Shown here in pieces: positions 10,961-18,942 of a stretch of DNA of 34,265 nucleotides. Below the pieces are notes generated by a model. It had not been told where the DNA came from. It was given only the letters and a program-made list of their open reading frames with translations, and made no database searches. The stretch's first letter is position 1. Each line of letters opens with the position of its first letter. The stretch lies in NCBI GenBank assembly GCA_030650195.1, contig JAUSEP010000063.1, positions 1 to 34,265 on the forward strand, given 5' to 3'. Source of the stretch: Candidatus Berkelbacteria bacterium (GTDB taxonomy: Bacteria > Patescibacteriota > UBA1384 > 2-12-FULL-50-11). The translations under genes and the position numbers were made by a program.

Positions 10961-12952
10961 ATGAAATTTGAACTAAATGCCAATGTCACGCCGGCAGGCG
11001 ACCAACCAAAAGCGATTGAGGCGCTGGTCAAGGGAATCAATAAAGGCCTGAAACACCAGGTTCTTTTGGGAGTCACGGGATCTGGAAAAACCTTCAGTGT
11101 TGCCAATGTTATTGCCCAGGTTCAAAAACCAACCTTAGTAATAGCTCACAACAAAACCTTGGCCGCCCAGTTGACTAGCGAGTTTCGTCATTTTTTCCCT
11201 AAAAACGCCGTTGAGTACTTCGTTTCTTACTACGACTACTACCAACCCGAGGCATACATGCCTAATTCAGATACATATATAGAAAAAGAAGCTCAGATTA
11301 ACGATGAGATAGATCGATTACGTCATGCCGCAACACAGGCACTCCTAAGTCGGAAAGATGTTATTATCGTTGCCTCTGTATCGTGTATCTACGGTTTAGG
11401 TTCGGCCGAAGAATACCAGAAAGCGACTCTGGTTCTAACTAAAGGCGATAAGGCTGACCGTGACGCAATTTTAGACAAGCTGGTCTTTCTCCAATACCAA
11501 CGTAACGACGTCGAACTAGCACGAGGAGATTTCCGTGCTCGGGGCGAGATTATCGAAGTCATGCCATCTAACGCCACGAAACTAATACGCATTAAACTTG
11601 ATGGTGATAGTGTTGCAGACATTCAAGAAATAGATCACGTCACAGGTACTATTACAGCCACTCCAAGGTTTGTAGTAATTTATCCTTCTCGCCACTTTGT
11701 TACCCCTCCAGATAAGATAGAAGGAGCTCTTTCTTCAATTGAAGAGGAACTCAAAGATCGCCTGAAAGTACTAGAAAAAGACAATAAAGGTATTGAGGCA
11801 GATAGATTAGCTCGTCGGACTCTTTATGATATGGAAATGATCCGTGAAGTTGGTTACTGCAACGGAATAGAAAACTACTCTCGACATTTTGATGGTAGGG
11901 CACCAGGCGCCACCCCGAATACCTTAATGGATTACTTTCCTAAAGGTTTTCTAACTATTATTGACGAGTCACACGTGACAGTTCCCCAAATCGGAGGGAT
12001 GTTTAATGGCGACAAGGCTCGTAAAGAAGTTTTAGTAGATTACGGTTTCCGCTTACCTTCCGCTAAAGACAACCGGCCTTTACGTTTCCCGGAATTTGAG
12101 AAAAAAGTTGGCCAAACAATTTATACTTCCGCTACTCCAGGTAACTATGAACTGGAAAAAACAGAACAAACCGTCGAGCAGGTCATCCGTCCAACCGGTC
12201 TTGTTGATCCAGAAATAATTATTCGACCTCTAGATAACCAAGTCGGAGACTTAATGGAACGAGCAAAAGAACGTGTTAAACGTGAGGAGAGAGTGCTCGT
12301 AACAACCCTAACAAAAAAAATGGCTGAAGATTTGACCGACTACTTCACCGAACAAGGTATCCGAGTCCGATATCTACATTCTGGTATCGAAACATTAGAG
12401 CGTATAGAAATTTTGCGTGATTTACGTAAAGGAACTTTTGATGTTCTAGTCGGAGTTAACCTTCTACGAGAGGGTCTGGATTTGCCAGAGGTTTCTCTTG
12501 TGGGAATATTAGATGCTGACAAGGAAGGATTCCTACGTTCTGACCGGAGCTTAATCCAAACAATTGGTAGAGCCGCCCGTAATGTTCAGGGTCAAGTAGT
12601 TCTTTACGCCGACAACATTACTGGAAGTTTGAAACGAGCAATCGATGAGACTAACCGCCGCCGAACTATTCAAGAAGCACATAATAAGAAACACCACATC
12701 ACCCCAACTACAATTTCTAAAGAAATAACATCGATAGTTGAACAAGAGCTCTCTGAATCTGTTGGTTTAGATAGAATCGAAACTCAATTAGCTAAGTCCA
12801 ACATTGAATCTTTGATTAAGGACAAAGAGCGCCAGATGAAACTTGCGGCACAAGAATTGCAGTTTGAGCTAGCAGCAATCCTTCGAGATGAGGTTATCAA
12901 GTTGAAAAAAATGCAGAAATCTCGTCAGGATATTAAAAAAACTTTTGATTAA
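10961..12952 (+). CDS. uvrB: Excinuclease ABC subunit B
   Basis: Damage-verification helicase of nucleotide-excision repair; it receives DNA from UvrA and recruits UvrC. I choose ATG 10961 (MKFELNAN, 663 residues), which aligns with the usual UvrB start and fits the -10 spacing; ATG 10952 and GTG 10916 are in frame but would fall inside or upstream of the promoter. Visible motifs: Walker [10 protein letters not shown], the beta-hairpin region [14 protein letters not shown], the DEAD-box equivalent TIIDESHV, helicase motif [13 protein letters not shown], and GRAARN in motif VI. The C-terminal UVR motif (about the last 50 residues) binds UvrA/UvrC. A terminator follows immediately. Confidence 0.98.
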   Translation: MKFELNANVTPAGDQPKAIEALVKGINKGLKHQVLLGVTGSGKTFSVANVIAQVQKPTLVIAHNKTLAAQLTSEFRHFFPKNAVEYFVSYYDYYQPEAYMPNSDTYIEKEAQINDEIDRLRHAATQALLSRKDVIIVASVSCIYGLGSAEEYQKATLVLTKGDKADRDAILDKLVFLQYQRNDVELARGDFRARGEIIEVMPSNATKLIRIKLDGDSVADIQEIDHVTGTITATPRFVVIYPSRHFVTPPDKIEGALSSIEEELKDRLKVLEKDNKGIEADRLARRTLYDMEMIREVGYCNGIENYSRHFDGRAPGATPNTLMDYFPKGFLTIIDESHVTVPQIGGMFNGDKARKEVLVDYGFRLPSAKDNRPLRFPEFEKKVGQTIYTSATPGNYELEKTEQTVEQVIRPTGLVDPEIIIRPLDNQVGDLMERAKERVKREERVLVTTLTKKMAEDLTDYFTEQGIRVRYLHSGIETLERIEILRDLRKGTFDVLVGVNLLREGLDLPEVSLVGILDADKEGFLRSDRSLIQTIGRAARNVQGQVVLYADNITGSLKRAIDETNRRRTIQEAHNKKHHITPTTISKEITSIVEQELSESVGLDRIETQLAKSNIESLIKDKERQMKLAAQELQFELAAILRDEVIKLKKMQKSRQDIKKTFD

Positions 12953-12959
12953 ATATTTA

Positions 12960-12985
12960 AAAGAGGCGACCCATGTCGCCTCTTT
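12960..12985. terminator. Bidirectional terminator between uvrB and the 61-residue gene
   Basis: Perfect 11-bp stem AAAGAGGCGAC/GTCGCCTCTTT with loop CCAT, followed by TTTGTTTG on the plus strand and by TTTTAAAT on the minus strand. Confidence 0.85.
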
Positions 12986-12992
12986 GTTTGTC

Positions 12993-13178
12993 TCAACTCT
13001 CTTCCTTGTCATGGCCATCCTTCTTAGGTGACCGAAGTACGTCATCAAGTGACCCCGAGCGTAGGACTTGGTCCACTGGTTTATCGACCGGTGGCACAAA
13101 CCCGACTTTTTCTCGACGCCGGATATCGTCTCTGGAAGAAATGTTGGGAGCTGGCTGGTTCTGTTTAGAATCATCCAT
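12993..13178 (-). CDS. Small charged protein, 61 residues
   Basis: Not recognised. Begins MDDSKQNQPAPNISSRDDIR and continues with a Pro/Val-rich linker (VGFVPPVDKPVDQVL) and a charged tail ending KKDGHDKEES. It is low in hydrophobics and probably disordered. The ATG has GAGGAG 8 bases upstream and lies 8 bases inside the end of the 368-residue gene, so the two are co-transcribed and probably coupled. A partner or antagonist of the upstream protein is possible, but that is speculation. Confidence 0.68.
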   Translation of the reverse strand: MDDSKQNQPAPNISSRDDIRRREKVGFVPPVDKPVDQVLRSGSLDDVLRSPKKDGHDKEES

Positions 13179-14277
13179 GCTTCACACTCCTCAGTATCGA
13201 CTGTTGCATAATTCGAATATCTTCGGGATCTGGATCGTCGCCCAAGAGCGCTTGCCAGCCGTAAACATCGAACTGTGACCCGTAAATTGTAGCCCATTTG
13301 GGCTGAATGTCAACCCCCTTGGACCAAGAAGGAAGATGACGGATCTCTTCGCAGTACTCAAGCATCTGATCCCAGTCTTTATGGTTATTATCATTCTTGT
13401 CAGGATTTTCTTCTTCGGGTGGTCCATCATCAAATTCAAAAAGGCGATTACTGTCCAAGGAAGTTTTCGCTGCACTCTTGATCTGAGTAGGAATTACTAA
13501 ACGAGTTGACGGCAAGGGGAGATAAAACAACATATCGATCTTTCCTTCTGTGTCCCAGTCTGATGGGGGTAAAGAAACATTGAGACGAGCGGCATGACCA
13601 ATTCTAGCTGCCTTAACCGCACCGTAAAGACCAGACAGAACGATGCTCGCCTCGCTCGTAGCTACCCAGGAAGATATATAACCTTTTTGGAAGGTAGTGT
13701 TAATGAGGTCTACAAGTGCTGTTGCCATCGAGGGCTCAATGCCGGAGTTTGGGCCAATTCGGTTGTCTGAACCCATCGGAGTATCTTTGAAACGGAGCAG
13801 TGACCAGATGGCATCAGCATGCCATTCAGCGGCTTGACGAAAAACTTCGGGATTTGGCTCGGCATCGCTGCCGGCTTTAATTTGGTCGACAAAACGCTCT
13901 TCGTAACGGGCCTTTTTCCCAGGAAGAGGATTTTTTTGGCGATTTCGTAGGATCGTGGCGTTGTTATCGACGATTTTTGCAGGCAGAGTACCAAAAACGT
14001 CATTCACTCGCATGAGTGCGGCTATAACCTCTGGTTCTTCAGCCCGATATTCCTTCTCTGCATGCTCTTTATTGAGAAGGTGCTGTCCAGCGATCTGGGC
14101 TCGAAAGTCCTCCCAACCGTGATGCTTCTGTTCATCGTAAACTGCTTGCCAATGATTGATTAGCTTGCCTGTTTCGTCAGTAAGATATTCAAAATCGGTA
14201 GTTTCTATATTTGAGTCTGGGTTTGCGGCAGACTCAAATAATTCTTCTGGGCGGGGCTGTGACTCTACAAGCGTCAT
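13171..14277 (-). CDS. Orphan protein with a PD-(D/E)XK-like signature, 368 residues
   Basis: No named family recognised. The N-terminal 150 residues are acidic and helical. In the middle, ASIVLSGLYGAVKAARIGH is followed by SDWDTEGKIDMLFYLPL and then VIPTQIKSAA. A helix, an Asp in KIDML and then Q-I-K about 16 residues later match the layout of PD-(D/E)XK-fold nucleases in their Q-x-K variant, as in some restriction and resolvase-like proteins. This is a pattern match only. The C-terminal part is acidic (FDDGPPEEENPDKNDNN). No signal peptide. It is divergent from uvrA and predicted leaderless. The downstream 61-residue gene overlaps it. Confidence 0.75.
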   Translation of the reverse strand: MTLVESQPRPEELFESAANPDSNIETTDFEYLTDETGKLINHWQAVYDEQKHHGWEDFRAQIAGQHLLNKEHAEKEYRAEEPEVIAALMRVNDVFGTLPAKIVDNNATILRNRQKNPLPGKKARYEERFVDQIKAGSDAEPNPEVFRQAAEWHADAIWSLLRFKDTPMGSDNRIGPNSGIEPSMATALVDLINTTFQKGYISSWVATSEASIVLSGLYGAVKAARIGHAARLNVSLPPSDWDTEGKIDMLFYLPLPSTRLVIPTQIKSAAKTSLDSNRLFEFDDGPPEEENPDKNDNNHKDWDQMLEYCEEIRHLPSWSKGVDIQPKWATIYGSQFDVYGWQALLGDDPDPEDIRIMQQSILRSVKHG

Positions 14278-14283
14278 ACGATC

Positions 14284-14312
14284 AATTTATCAAAGTTAGA
14301 ACAATCAAGCAA
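14284..14312 (-). promoter_or_regulatory. Promoter for the 368-residue gene, predicted leaderless
   Basis: TTGCTT (14312-14307), 17 bases, TAAATT (14289-14284), then 6 bases to the ATG at 14277. No Shine-Dalgarno is present. Confidence 0.6.
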
Positions 14313-14358
14313 AGAGCTTTGTTTACCTAATAGTGATGAAAGTTTTTCGGTATTTGTC

Positions 14359-14367
14359 TGGTACAAT
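14359..14367 (+). promoter_or_regulatory. uvrA extended -10, predicted leaderless
   Basis: TGG followed by TACAAT, ending 6 bases before the uvrA ATG. No convincing -35; the extended TGn element may compensate. Confidence 0.6.
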
Positions 14368-14373
14368 GGCTAG

Positions 14374-17217
14374 ATGTCTCAAGACAGAATCTTCATTAAG
14401 GGTGCCAGAGAACACAATCTCAAAAATATAGATCTCGAGTTACCACGAGAGAAATTGATCGTGTTCACGGGACTCTCTGGATCAGGTAAGTCAAGTTTAG
14501 CTTTTGACACAATTTATGCAGAAGGTCAACGACGTTACATGGAATCTCTTTCATCATATGCTAGACAATTCCTTGGGCAAATGGAGAAACCTGACGTTGA
14601 TTATATCGAAGGGTTATCTCCAGCAATTTCAATTGATCAGAAAGCTAACTCTCATAACCCTCGCTCAACTGTCGGTACGGTAACTGAAATTTATGATTAT
14701 TTACGTTTGTTGTTTGCTCGTATCGGTATCCCCTACTGTCCAAACTGTGGTCGGGTAATTTCTCGTCAGAGTGTCGATCAAATGACAGATTTAATTACTG
14801 GACTACCTGAAGGAACTCGAATTAGTGTTTTAGCACCAGTTGTACGAGGTCGCAAAGGTGAATATCACCAGTTGTTACATGATTTATATAAAGGAGGGTT
14901 CGGTACCGTTCGGGTTAACGGTGAGATATTTAGTTTAAGCGATAAGATCGAGCTCGATCGTTACAAGGCACATAGTATTGAAGTCCTTATTGATCGACTG
15001 ATTATCGGTTCCTCAACACCATCACGACTAACTGAAGCAATTGAGTCGGCGATGAAACTAAGCAAGGGGTTAGTTATCGTTACTCAGGAAGATAAAGAAG
15101 ACGAAATTCTTCTAAGTGAGGATTTAGCTTGCCCGTACGATGGTTTTAGTCTAGGTGAGGTTAGTCCACGCTCATTTTCTTTCAACTCTCCGTATGGAGC
15201 GTGTGAAGATTGTCATGGTTTGGGATACCGTAAAGTTATTACCGAAGATCTTGTTATGCCTGATCCAACGAAATCTATTATTGAGGGTGGGATTATGCCC
15301 TGGACCTATTCTGGAGTAAATTACTACGGAATTCTACTAAAGAATGCCGCTGAATATTTCGATCTGCCTATAGATACCCCTATCAAAGACCTAGACAAAG
15401 ACAAATTGAAAAAAATTCTTTATGGCACTGGAACGCCGCTACGCTTAACCTTGCGTTACTTCTCGGCTGGAGTTGCCCATCATTTTGCCGTTGGCTTTAA
15501 CGGCCTCATTCCCCACCTGGAGAAACGTTATAACGAAACTGATTCTGACCACGTCCGGGAAGAGATAGAGAAATACATGCTCGCCAGCCCCTGCCAAAGC
15601 TGTAAAGGAGCTAGATTAAAACAAGAAGCATTAATATTCAAAGTTGGTCAGAAAAATATTGCCGAAGTAACACAATTAACGATCGAAAAAGCTCGGGAGT
15701 ATTTTTCCTCTCTAAAACTTACGGCTCGTGAGAAATCTATCGTAGATAAAGTTAACTTAGAAATTACTAGTAGGTTAGAGTTTCTCTCTAAGGTTGGGTT
15801 AGACTATCTAACGCTTGATCGTTCGGCTACAACGCTTGCTGGAGGGGAGTCTCAAAGAATTCGACTTGCCTCACAGATCGGTTCTGCATTAGTTGGAATT
15901 TTATATGTATTGGATGAGCCAACAATAGGTCTTCACCCAACAGATAACGCTAAACTAATCGAAACACTCCACCGTCTTCGAGATCTAGGCAATACCGTAA
16001 TTGTTGTTGAACACGACGAAGAAACAATGAGAGCAGCAGATTTTCTTGTAGATATCGGGCCAGGGGCAGGTGAGCACGGTGGCGAGATTGTTGCCAGCGG
16101 TACATTTGATGAAGTACTTAATAACCCCAAGTCTATTACTGCACCGTACTTACGCGGTGAAAAAGCCCTTATTGTTCCAGAGCGTCGTGAAGTTTCTAAA
16201 GGCCATAAAATGCTTACAGTTCACGGAGCAAATGAAAATAATCTTAAAAAAATTACTGTTAATTTTCCTCTTTCACGATTTATTGTCGTTACTGGTGTTT
16301 CTGGTTCAGGAAAATCTACCTTAATTGCTGAAATTTTGAGTAAAGCCGTTAATCGCCGGATGGGTCATGGCACTCTAACGCCTGGAGCACATGAGGGGAT
16401 TAGTGGTGTCGAATATATAAACAAGATGATTGAGATCGATCAGTCCCCTATCGGCCGAACTCCGCGAAGTAACCCCGCAACGTATACTAAGGCTTTTGAC
16501 CCGATCCGTCAGCTCTTTGCCGCTACCCCTGCCGCCCGTAGTCGTGGTTATAAGCCTGGACGTTTTAGTTTTAACGTCATTGGTGGTCGCTGTGAGAACT
16601 GCCAGGGAGATGGGCAAATTAAAATAGAAATGAATTTCTTACCGGATGTGTATATTACTTGCGACGTTTGCAGAGGAACTCGATTTAATCGTGAAACGTT
16701 GGAAGTGATGTGGAAAGGTAAGAATATCTCACAAATATTAAACATGACGATAGATGAGGCATCGGAATTTTTTGCCAACATCCACACAATTGCCGACAAA
16801 TTTAAAACAATGCAGAAGGTTGGGTTGGGTTATGTTCGCTTGGGTCAAAGCGCCACAACATTATCTGGCGGTGAAGCACAGAGAATAAAATTAGCAGCTG
16901 AGCTAACGAAACGTGACACAGGAGCAACTCTCTATATTTTAGATGAGCCAACAACAGGATTGCATTTTGCTGATGTTGAAAAACTCCTTGCTGTGTTACA
17001 AACCTTAGTTGATAGGGGCAATACCGTTGTTGTTATCGAACACAACTTAGATGTAATTAAATCCGCTGACTGGCTGATCGACCTTGGTCCTGGTGGTGGT
17101 GAGAAAGGTGGCGAAGTCGTTGCTAAAGGAACACCAGAAGAAGTTAGTCAGAATAAAAACTCACTAACCGGTCAGGTATTAGACAAAGTCCTCTTTGGAA
17201 AGAAAGTTAGTCCGTAA
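14374..17217 (+). CDS. uvrA: Excinuclease ABC subunit A
   Basis: Dimeric ABC-type ATPase that finds bulky DNA lesions and loads UvrB. 947 residues, full length. Two ABC modules are visible: Walker [13 protein letters not shown] near residue 33 and [12 protein letters not shown] in the second half; signatures [12 protein letters not shown] and [12 protein letters not shown]; Walker [14 protein letters not shown] and [13 protein letters not shown]. The second zinc finger is intact (CENC, then CDVC). The first has Cys253, Cys277 and Cys280, but the residue equivalent to E. coli Cys256 is Asp256 (CPYDGFSL), so that site lacks a ligand. A CPNC motif near residue 125 and CQSC are also present. No Shine-Dalgarno. 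Confidence 0.98.
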   Translation: MSQDRIFIKGAREHNLKNIDLELPREKLIVFTGLSGSGKSSLAFDTIYAEGQRRYMESLSSYARQFLGQMEKPDVDYIEGLSPAISIDQKANSHNPRSTVGTVTEIYDYLRLLFARIGIPYCPNCGRVISRQSVDQMTDLITGLPEGTRISVLAPVVRGRKGEYHQLLHDLYKGGFGTVRVNGEIFSLSDKIELDRYKAHSIEVLIDRLIIGSSTPSRLTEAIESAMKLSKGLVIVTQEDKEDEILLSEDLACPYDGFSLGEVSPRSFSFNSPYGACEDCHGLGYRKVITEDLVMPDPTKSIIEGGIMPWTYSGVNYYGILLKNAAEYFDLPIDTPIKDLDKDKLKKILYGTGTPLRLTLRYFSAGVAHHFAVGFNGLIPHLEKRYNETDSDHVREEIEKYMLASPCQSCKGARLKQEALIFKVGQKNIAEVTQLTIEKAREYFSSLKLTAREKSIVDKVNLEITSRLEFLSKVGLDYLTLDRSATTLAGGESQRIRLASQIGSALVGILYVLDEPTIGLHPTDNAKLIETLHRLRDLGNTVIVVEHDEETMRAADFLVDIGPGAGEHGGEIVASGTFDEVLNNPKSITAPYLRGEKALIVPERREVSKGHKMLTVHGANENNLKKITVNFPLSRFIVVTGVSGSGKSTLIAEILSKAVNRRMGHGTLTPGAHEGISGVEYINKMIEIDQSPIGRTPRSNPATYTKAFDPIRQLFAATPAARSRGYKPGRFSFNVIGGRCENCQGDGQIKIEMNFLPDVYITCDVCRGTRFNRETLEVMWKGKNISQILNMTIDEASEFFANIHTIADKFKTMQKVGLGYVRLGQSATTLSGGEAQRIKLAAELTKRDTGATLYILDEPTTGLHFADVEKLLAVLQTLVDRGNTVVVIEHNLDVIKSADWLIDLGPGGGEKGGEVVAKGTPEEVSQNKNSLTGQVLDKVLFGKKVSP

Positions 17218-17225
17218 TCCCGACC

Positions 17226-17245
17226 TTTGCCTTGAGTTTGGCAAA
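17226..17245. terminator. Weak hairpin 3' of uvrA
   Basis: TTTGCC/GGCAAA with an 8-base loop, just after the uvrA stop and after the convergent 48-residue gene. There is no T-run, so it is only a possible terminator. Confidence 0.25.
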
Positions 17246-17289
17246 TCCTCTTCGTGCCTATCGAGTCGGTGAATCTGAAACAATCGCTC

Positions 17290-17436
17290 CTAGTCAAGCC
17301 GTTCTAACGATGATATAACTTTGTCCATTTTCGTCAAAAATTCGTCCTTGGTTAGTATTAGGTCGACCTTGCTTTCGATTCTCTCCAGCCGGTCGTCGTG
17401 CTCTAATAACTTTTTACTTACAAAATCCAGATCCAT
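17290..17436 (-). CDS. Small coiled-coil protein, 48 residues
   Basis: Unnamed. The translation begins MDLDFVSKKLLEHDDRLERI and ends KMDKVISSLERLD, with heptad-like spacing of Leu/Ile/Val throughout (LLEHDDRLERIESKVDLIL), so a coiled coil is likely. No Cys and no membrane segment. The ATG at 17436 lacks a Shine-Dalgarno, but a -10-like hexamer ends 6 bases upstream. It resembles, in type, the 72-residue coiled-coil gene at 28349. It may be a stand-alone oligomeric adaptor; function unknown. Confidence 0.55.
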   Translation of the reverse strand: MDLDFVSKKLLEHDDRLERIESKVDLILTKDEFLTKMDKVISSLERLD

Positions 17437-17442
17437 GATTTT

Positions 17443-17470
17443 AATATGGCTAGTTCCAAATTAACATCAA
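17443..17470 (-). promoter_or_regulatory. Possible leaderless promoter for the 48-residue coiled-coil gene
   Basis: TTGATG (17470-17465), 16 bases, CATATT (17448-17443), then 6 bases to the ATG. The -10 is weak. Confidence 0.35.
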
Positions 17471-17473
17471 TAG

Positions 17474-17501
17474 AAAAAGGAGCGTTAGTGGGGAACGCTC
17501 C
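17474..17501 (-). terminator. Terminator overlapping the stop of the 42-residue gene
   Basis: Perfect 8-bp stem GGAGCGTT/AACGCTCC, 7-base loop; on the minus strand five T residues follow (17478-17474). The stop codon of the 42-residue gene is inside the hairpin. Confidence 0.8.
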
Positions 17502-17613
17502 AAACGGACCAAGCTGAACCGACCGCAATTAAGATTAGGAACAATACAAGGATGACGATAAGCCACCACGGCCATTTAAATTCGCCCTGTGACTTTGAGT
17601 GATGATCACACAT
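17485..17613 (-). CDS. Small single-pass membrane protein, 42 residues
   Basis: Starts at ATG 17613 behind GGAGGTGA, an excellent Shine-Dalgarno. The protein has a short polar, His-containing head (MCDHHSKSQGEFKWPWW) and one strong membrane helix (LIVILVLFLILIAVGSAW), then a short tail. With no cleavable signal it is probably an N-in single-pass protein. The reading frame stays open upstream, through a hairpin, to a TTG with its own AAGGAGG (see findings), so a longer form is conceivable. It is probably the last gene of the transcript carrying the 48- and 140-residue genes. Function unknown. Confidence 0.65.
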   Translation of the reverse strand: MCDHHSKSQGEFKWPWWLIVILVLFLILIAVGSAWSVWSVPH

Positions 17614-17667
17614 CGGAATCACCTCCGAAATGATGTAAGACGAATGTAGCACAATTTGGGGTAACGA

Positions 17668-17699
17668 AAAACGGCAGTGCCTCATAGCTCTGCCGTTTT
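17668..17699. terminator. Hairpin with flanking A/T runs
   Basis: 10-bp stem AAAACGGCAG/CTGCCGTTTT with a 12-base loop. On the minus strand it is followed by TTCGTT after a T-rich arm, so it may terminate or attenuate transcription coming from the 140-residue gene before the 42-residue gene. Confidence 0.6.
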
Positions 17700-17778
17700 G
17701 GATTTTTGACAAAGTCTCGCCTCCTTTTGAAACTTGTCTGCGGTTGTCAGTGACGTTTTCTTGCACTTACTACTACGG

Positions 17779-18201
17779 CTACCCCATCGGGATAGTGATC
17801 TTTGAATCTGCGCCCATGTGCCGAGCGCTAATTGTGGGATACCGACGACGGAGTTCGATGGTCTTATCCATCAGTTCCATGCCAGTTTCGAGTTCGCGCA
17901 GAGCACGAGATTGAAAAGTCTCCCAATCTCCGGTTAGGACGGCCCAGACGCGGGCTGTCATCGATCGTCGGACATTGTCACGGTGCTTATTGGCCAATCG
18001 CTGGATCTCTGCCACTCGGCTAATCCCGGCAAAGTTCCAACAGCTCTCCTCCTCATCAGTCTCGACTAGCAACGAGTCGTCACAATATCTTTCGACGTCA
18101 TCAACGAACTTCAGCTCTCGAGCAGTGATTTCGTCGAATGGCTGGAACTGGACGCAAATCCAGTACCAGACTGATCGTAAAAATTCTTTAATTCGTCCCA
18201 T
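17779..18201 (-). CDS. Orphan protein, 140 residues
   Basis: Not recognised. I choose ATG 18201 (MGRIKEFLRSVWYWICVQFQ) because GAGGGGAGA precedes it; an in-frame ATG at 18279 has no ribosome-binding site and lies in a hairpin. The N-terminus is amphipathic and aromatic, perhaps membrane-associated. The rest is helical and charged, with EITARELKFVDDVERY, then AGISRVAEIQRLANKHRDNV and ETGMELMDKTIELRRRY. No catalytic motif is visible. It follows the 48-residue gene on the same strand, with a hairpin between them, and precedes the 42-residue membrane protein gene. Confidence 0.65.
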   Translation of the reverse strand: MGRIKEFLRSVWYWICVQFQPFDEITARELKFVDDVERYCDDSLLVETDEEESCWNFAGISRVAEIQRLANKHRDNVRRSMTARVWAVLTGDWETFQSRALRELETGMELMDKTIELRRRYPTISARHMGADSKITIPMG

Positions 18202-18255
18202 TCTCCCCTCGCTCCTTAGTCTCGCCCACTGGTTAAAGTCGGTAAGACAGTTAGA

Positions 18256-18289
18256 GGGACGATGATTGGCTAGGGCCATTCATCGTCCC
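18256..18289. terminator. Perfect 10-bp hairpin between two small genes
   Basis: GGGACGATGA/TCATCGTCCC with a 14-base loop, 7 bases past the stop of the 48-residue gene. There is no T-run in either direction, so it may be an RNA-stabilising or processing hairpin rather than a terminator. Confidence 0.55.
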
Positions 18290-18296
18290 GGACAAG

Positions 18297-18443
18297 TCAG
18301 TCGTCCTGCTGGTCGTAGCGCCGCGTTTTTTGATCGAGGCGCTTTGTACGACGATCCTTCATTGGACCGGCTTTTCGTAACCGACCCTGAATCGCTTCGA
18401 CCCGCGCCTTATCAGCTGGGTCGGTTTTTTTCCTCTTGCTCAT
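18297..18443 (-). CDS. Small highly basic protein, 48 residues
   Basis: Starts at ATG 18443, 5 bases after AAGGAGG. The protein begins MSKRKKTDPADKARVEAIQG and ends RRYDQQDD; about a third of the residues are Lys or Arg. It is probably nucleic-acid-binding or disordered; no family is recognised. It is served by a consensus promoter about 240 bases upstream, giving a long 5' leader with hairpins GTATC/GATAC and TTCGTT/AACGAA (18473-18487). First gene of a likely transcript with the 140- and 42-residue genes. Confidence 0.65.
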   Translation of the reverse strand: MSKRKKTDPADKARVEAIQGRLRKAGPMKDRRTKRLDQKTRRYDQQDD

Positions 18444-18606
18444 ATGCGCCTCCTTCAGTGCCGATGGGCTAATTCGTTGCGAACGAACGTTAAATTCGAT
18501 CGCTCCTTTCAATCCAGAACTATTTCACTTTTGTTGGCTGGCCTATTGCGAATTGCAGGATGCCAGTTGCTTGTTAGCGGTTACGGACTGAAAGGAGTAA
18601 TTGTTA

Positions 18607-18684
18607 ATGTGGGTTGTTGTTGATCGTGGCTCGTTAGACTCACGTTCTCACAACCAAATGTATCTCAACGATACGCGCAAATAG
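18607..18684 (+). CDS. Possible micro-ORF, 25 residues
   Basis: ATG 18607 preceded by AAAGGAG 9 bases upstream; encodes MWVVVDRGSLDSRSHNQMYL plus five residues. It lies antisense to the long leader of the 48-residue gene and ends at the -10 of that gene's promoter. No plus-strand promoter is evident, so this is tentative. Confidence 0.22.
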   Translation: MWVVVDRGSLDSRSHNQMYLNDTRK

Positions 18685-18709
18685 TACCATATTTAACTAG
18701 ATTTGTCAA
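18681..18709 (-). promoter_or_regulatory. Consensus promoter reading toward the 48-residue gene
   Basis: Perfect TTGACA (18709-18704), 17 bases, TACTAT (18686-18681). It predicts a leader of about 230 bases. Confidence 0.75.
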
Positions 18710-18728
18710 TGAGTATGGCCTATATTTC

Positions 18729-18744
18729 TGTTTCACGTAAAACA
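18729..18744. other. parS-like ParB-binding site
   Basis: TGTTTCACGTAAAACA matches the conserved bacterial parS palindrome TGTTTCACGTGAAACA at 15 of 16 positions. It sits in the longest intergenic region of the window, next to AT-rich sequence. Known of the family: ParB loads on such sites as a CTP-dependent clamp for chromosome segregation. Whether this organism has ParB is not visible here. Confidence 0.6.
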
Positions 18745-18870
18745 AACTTTATGTGGTAAACCGCAAAAAAACTAGTTTCGTAGCACAGTACGTCGATTAT
18801 ATATTAGATAATTAAGAATATAGTATTACCCTGTAATCAGAAGCACCAGAATAGTGTACATTCACCATAT

Positions 18871-18879
18871 ATGGTATAA
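18871..18879 (+). promoter_or_regulatory. Extended -10 promoter upstream of the uvrC leader
   Basis: TGG followed by TATAAG. It overlaps a 12-bp perfect palindrome ACCATATATGGT (18863-18874) that could be an operator. The predicted start is just before the hairpin at 18886. No good -35. Confidence 0.4.
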
Positions 18880-18885
18880 GAATAT

Positions 18886-18926
18886 ACGGTGTCGGCAGAG
18901 GAGCCCGACGCCGCTTCTTGTTTTCC
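18886..18926 (+). terminator. Hairpin terminator or attenuator in the uvrC leader
   Basis: 9-bp stem CGGTGTCGG/CCGACGCCG (one G-T pair) with a 10-base loop, then CTTCTTGTTTTCC. It lies directly after the extended -10 and before the leader ORF and uvrC. Confidence 0.6.
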
Positions 18927-18942
18927 AGAGACAGGAGAGGAC

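Noticed and set aside
10862-14373. LexA/SOS box in front of uvrB or uvrA
   Set aside because: No CTGT-N8-ACAG or GAAC-N4-GTTC type palindrome was found in either promoter region.
18720-18900. Replication origin
   Set aside because: No cluster of DnaA boxes, no dnaA or dnaN nearby, and gene orientation does not flip here; only the parS-like site is kept.
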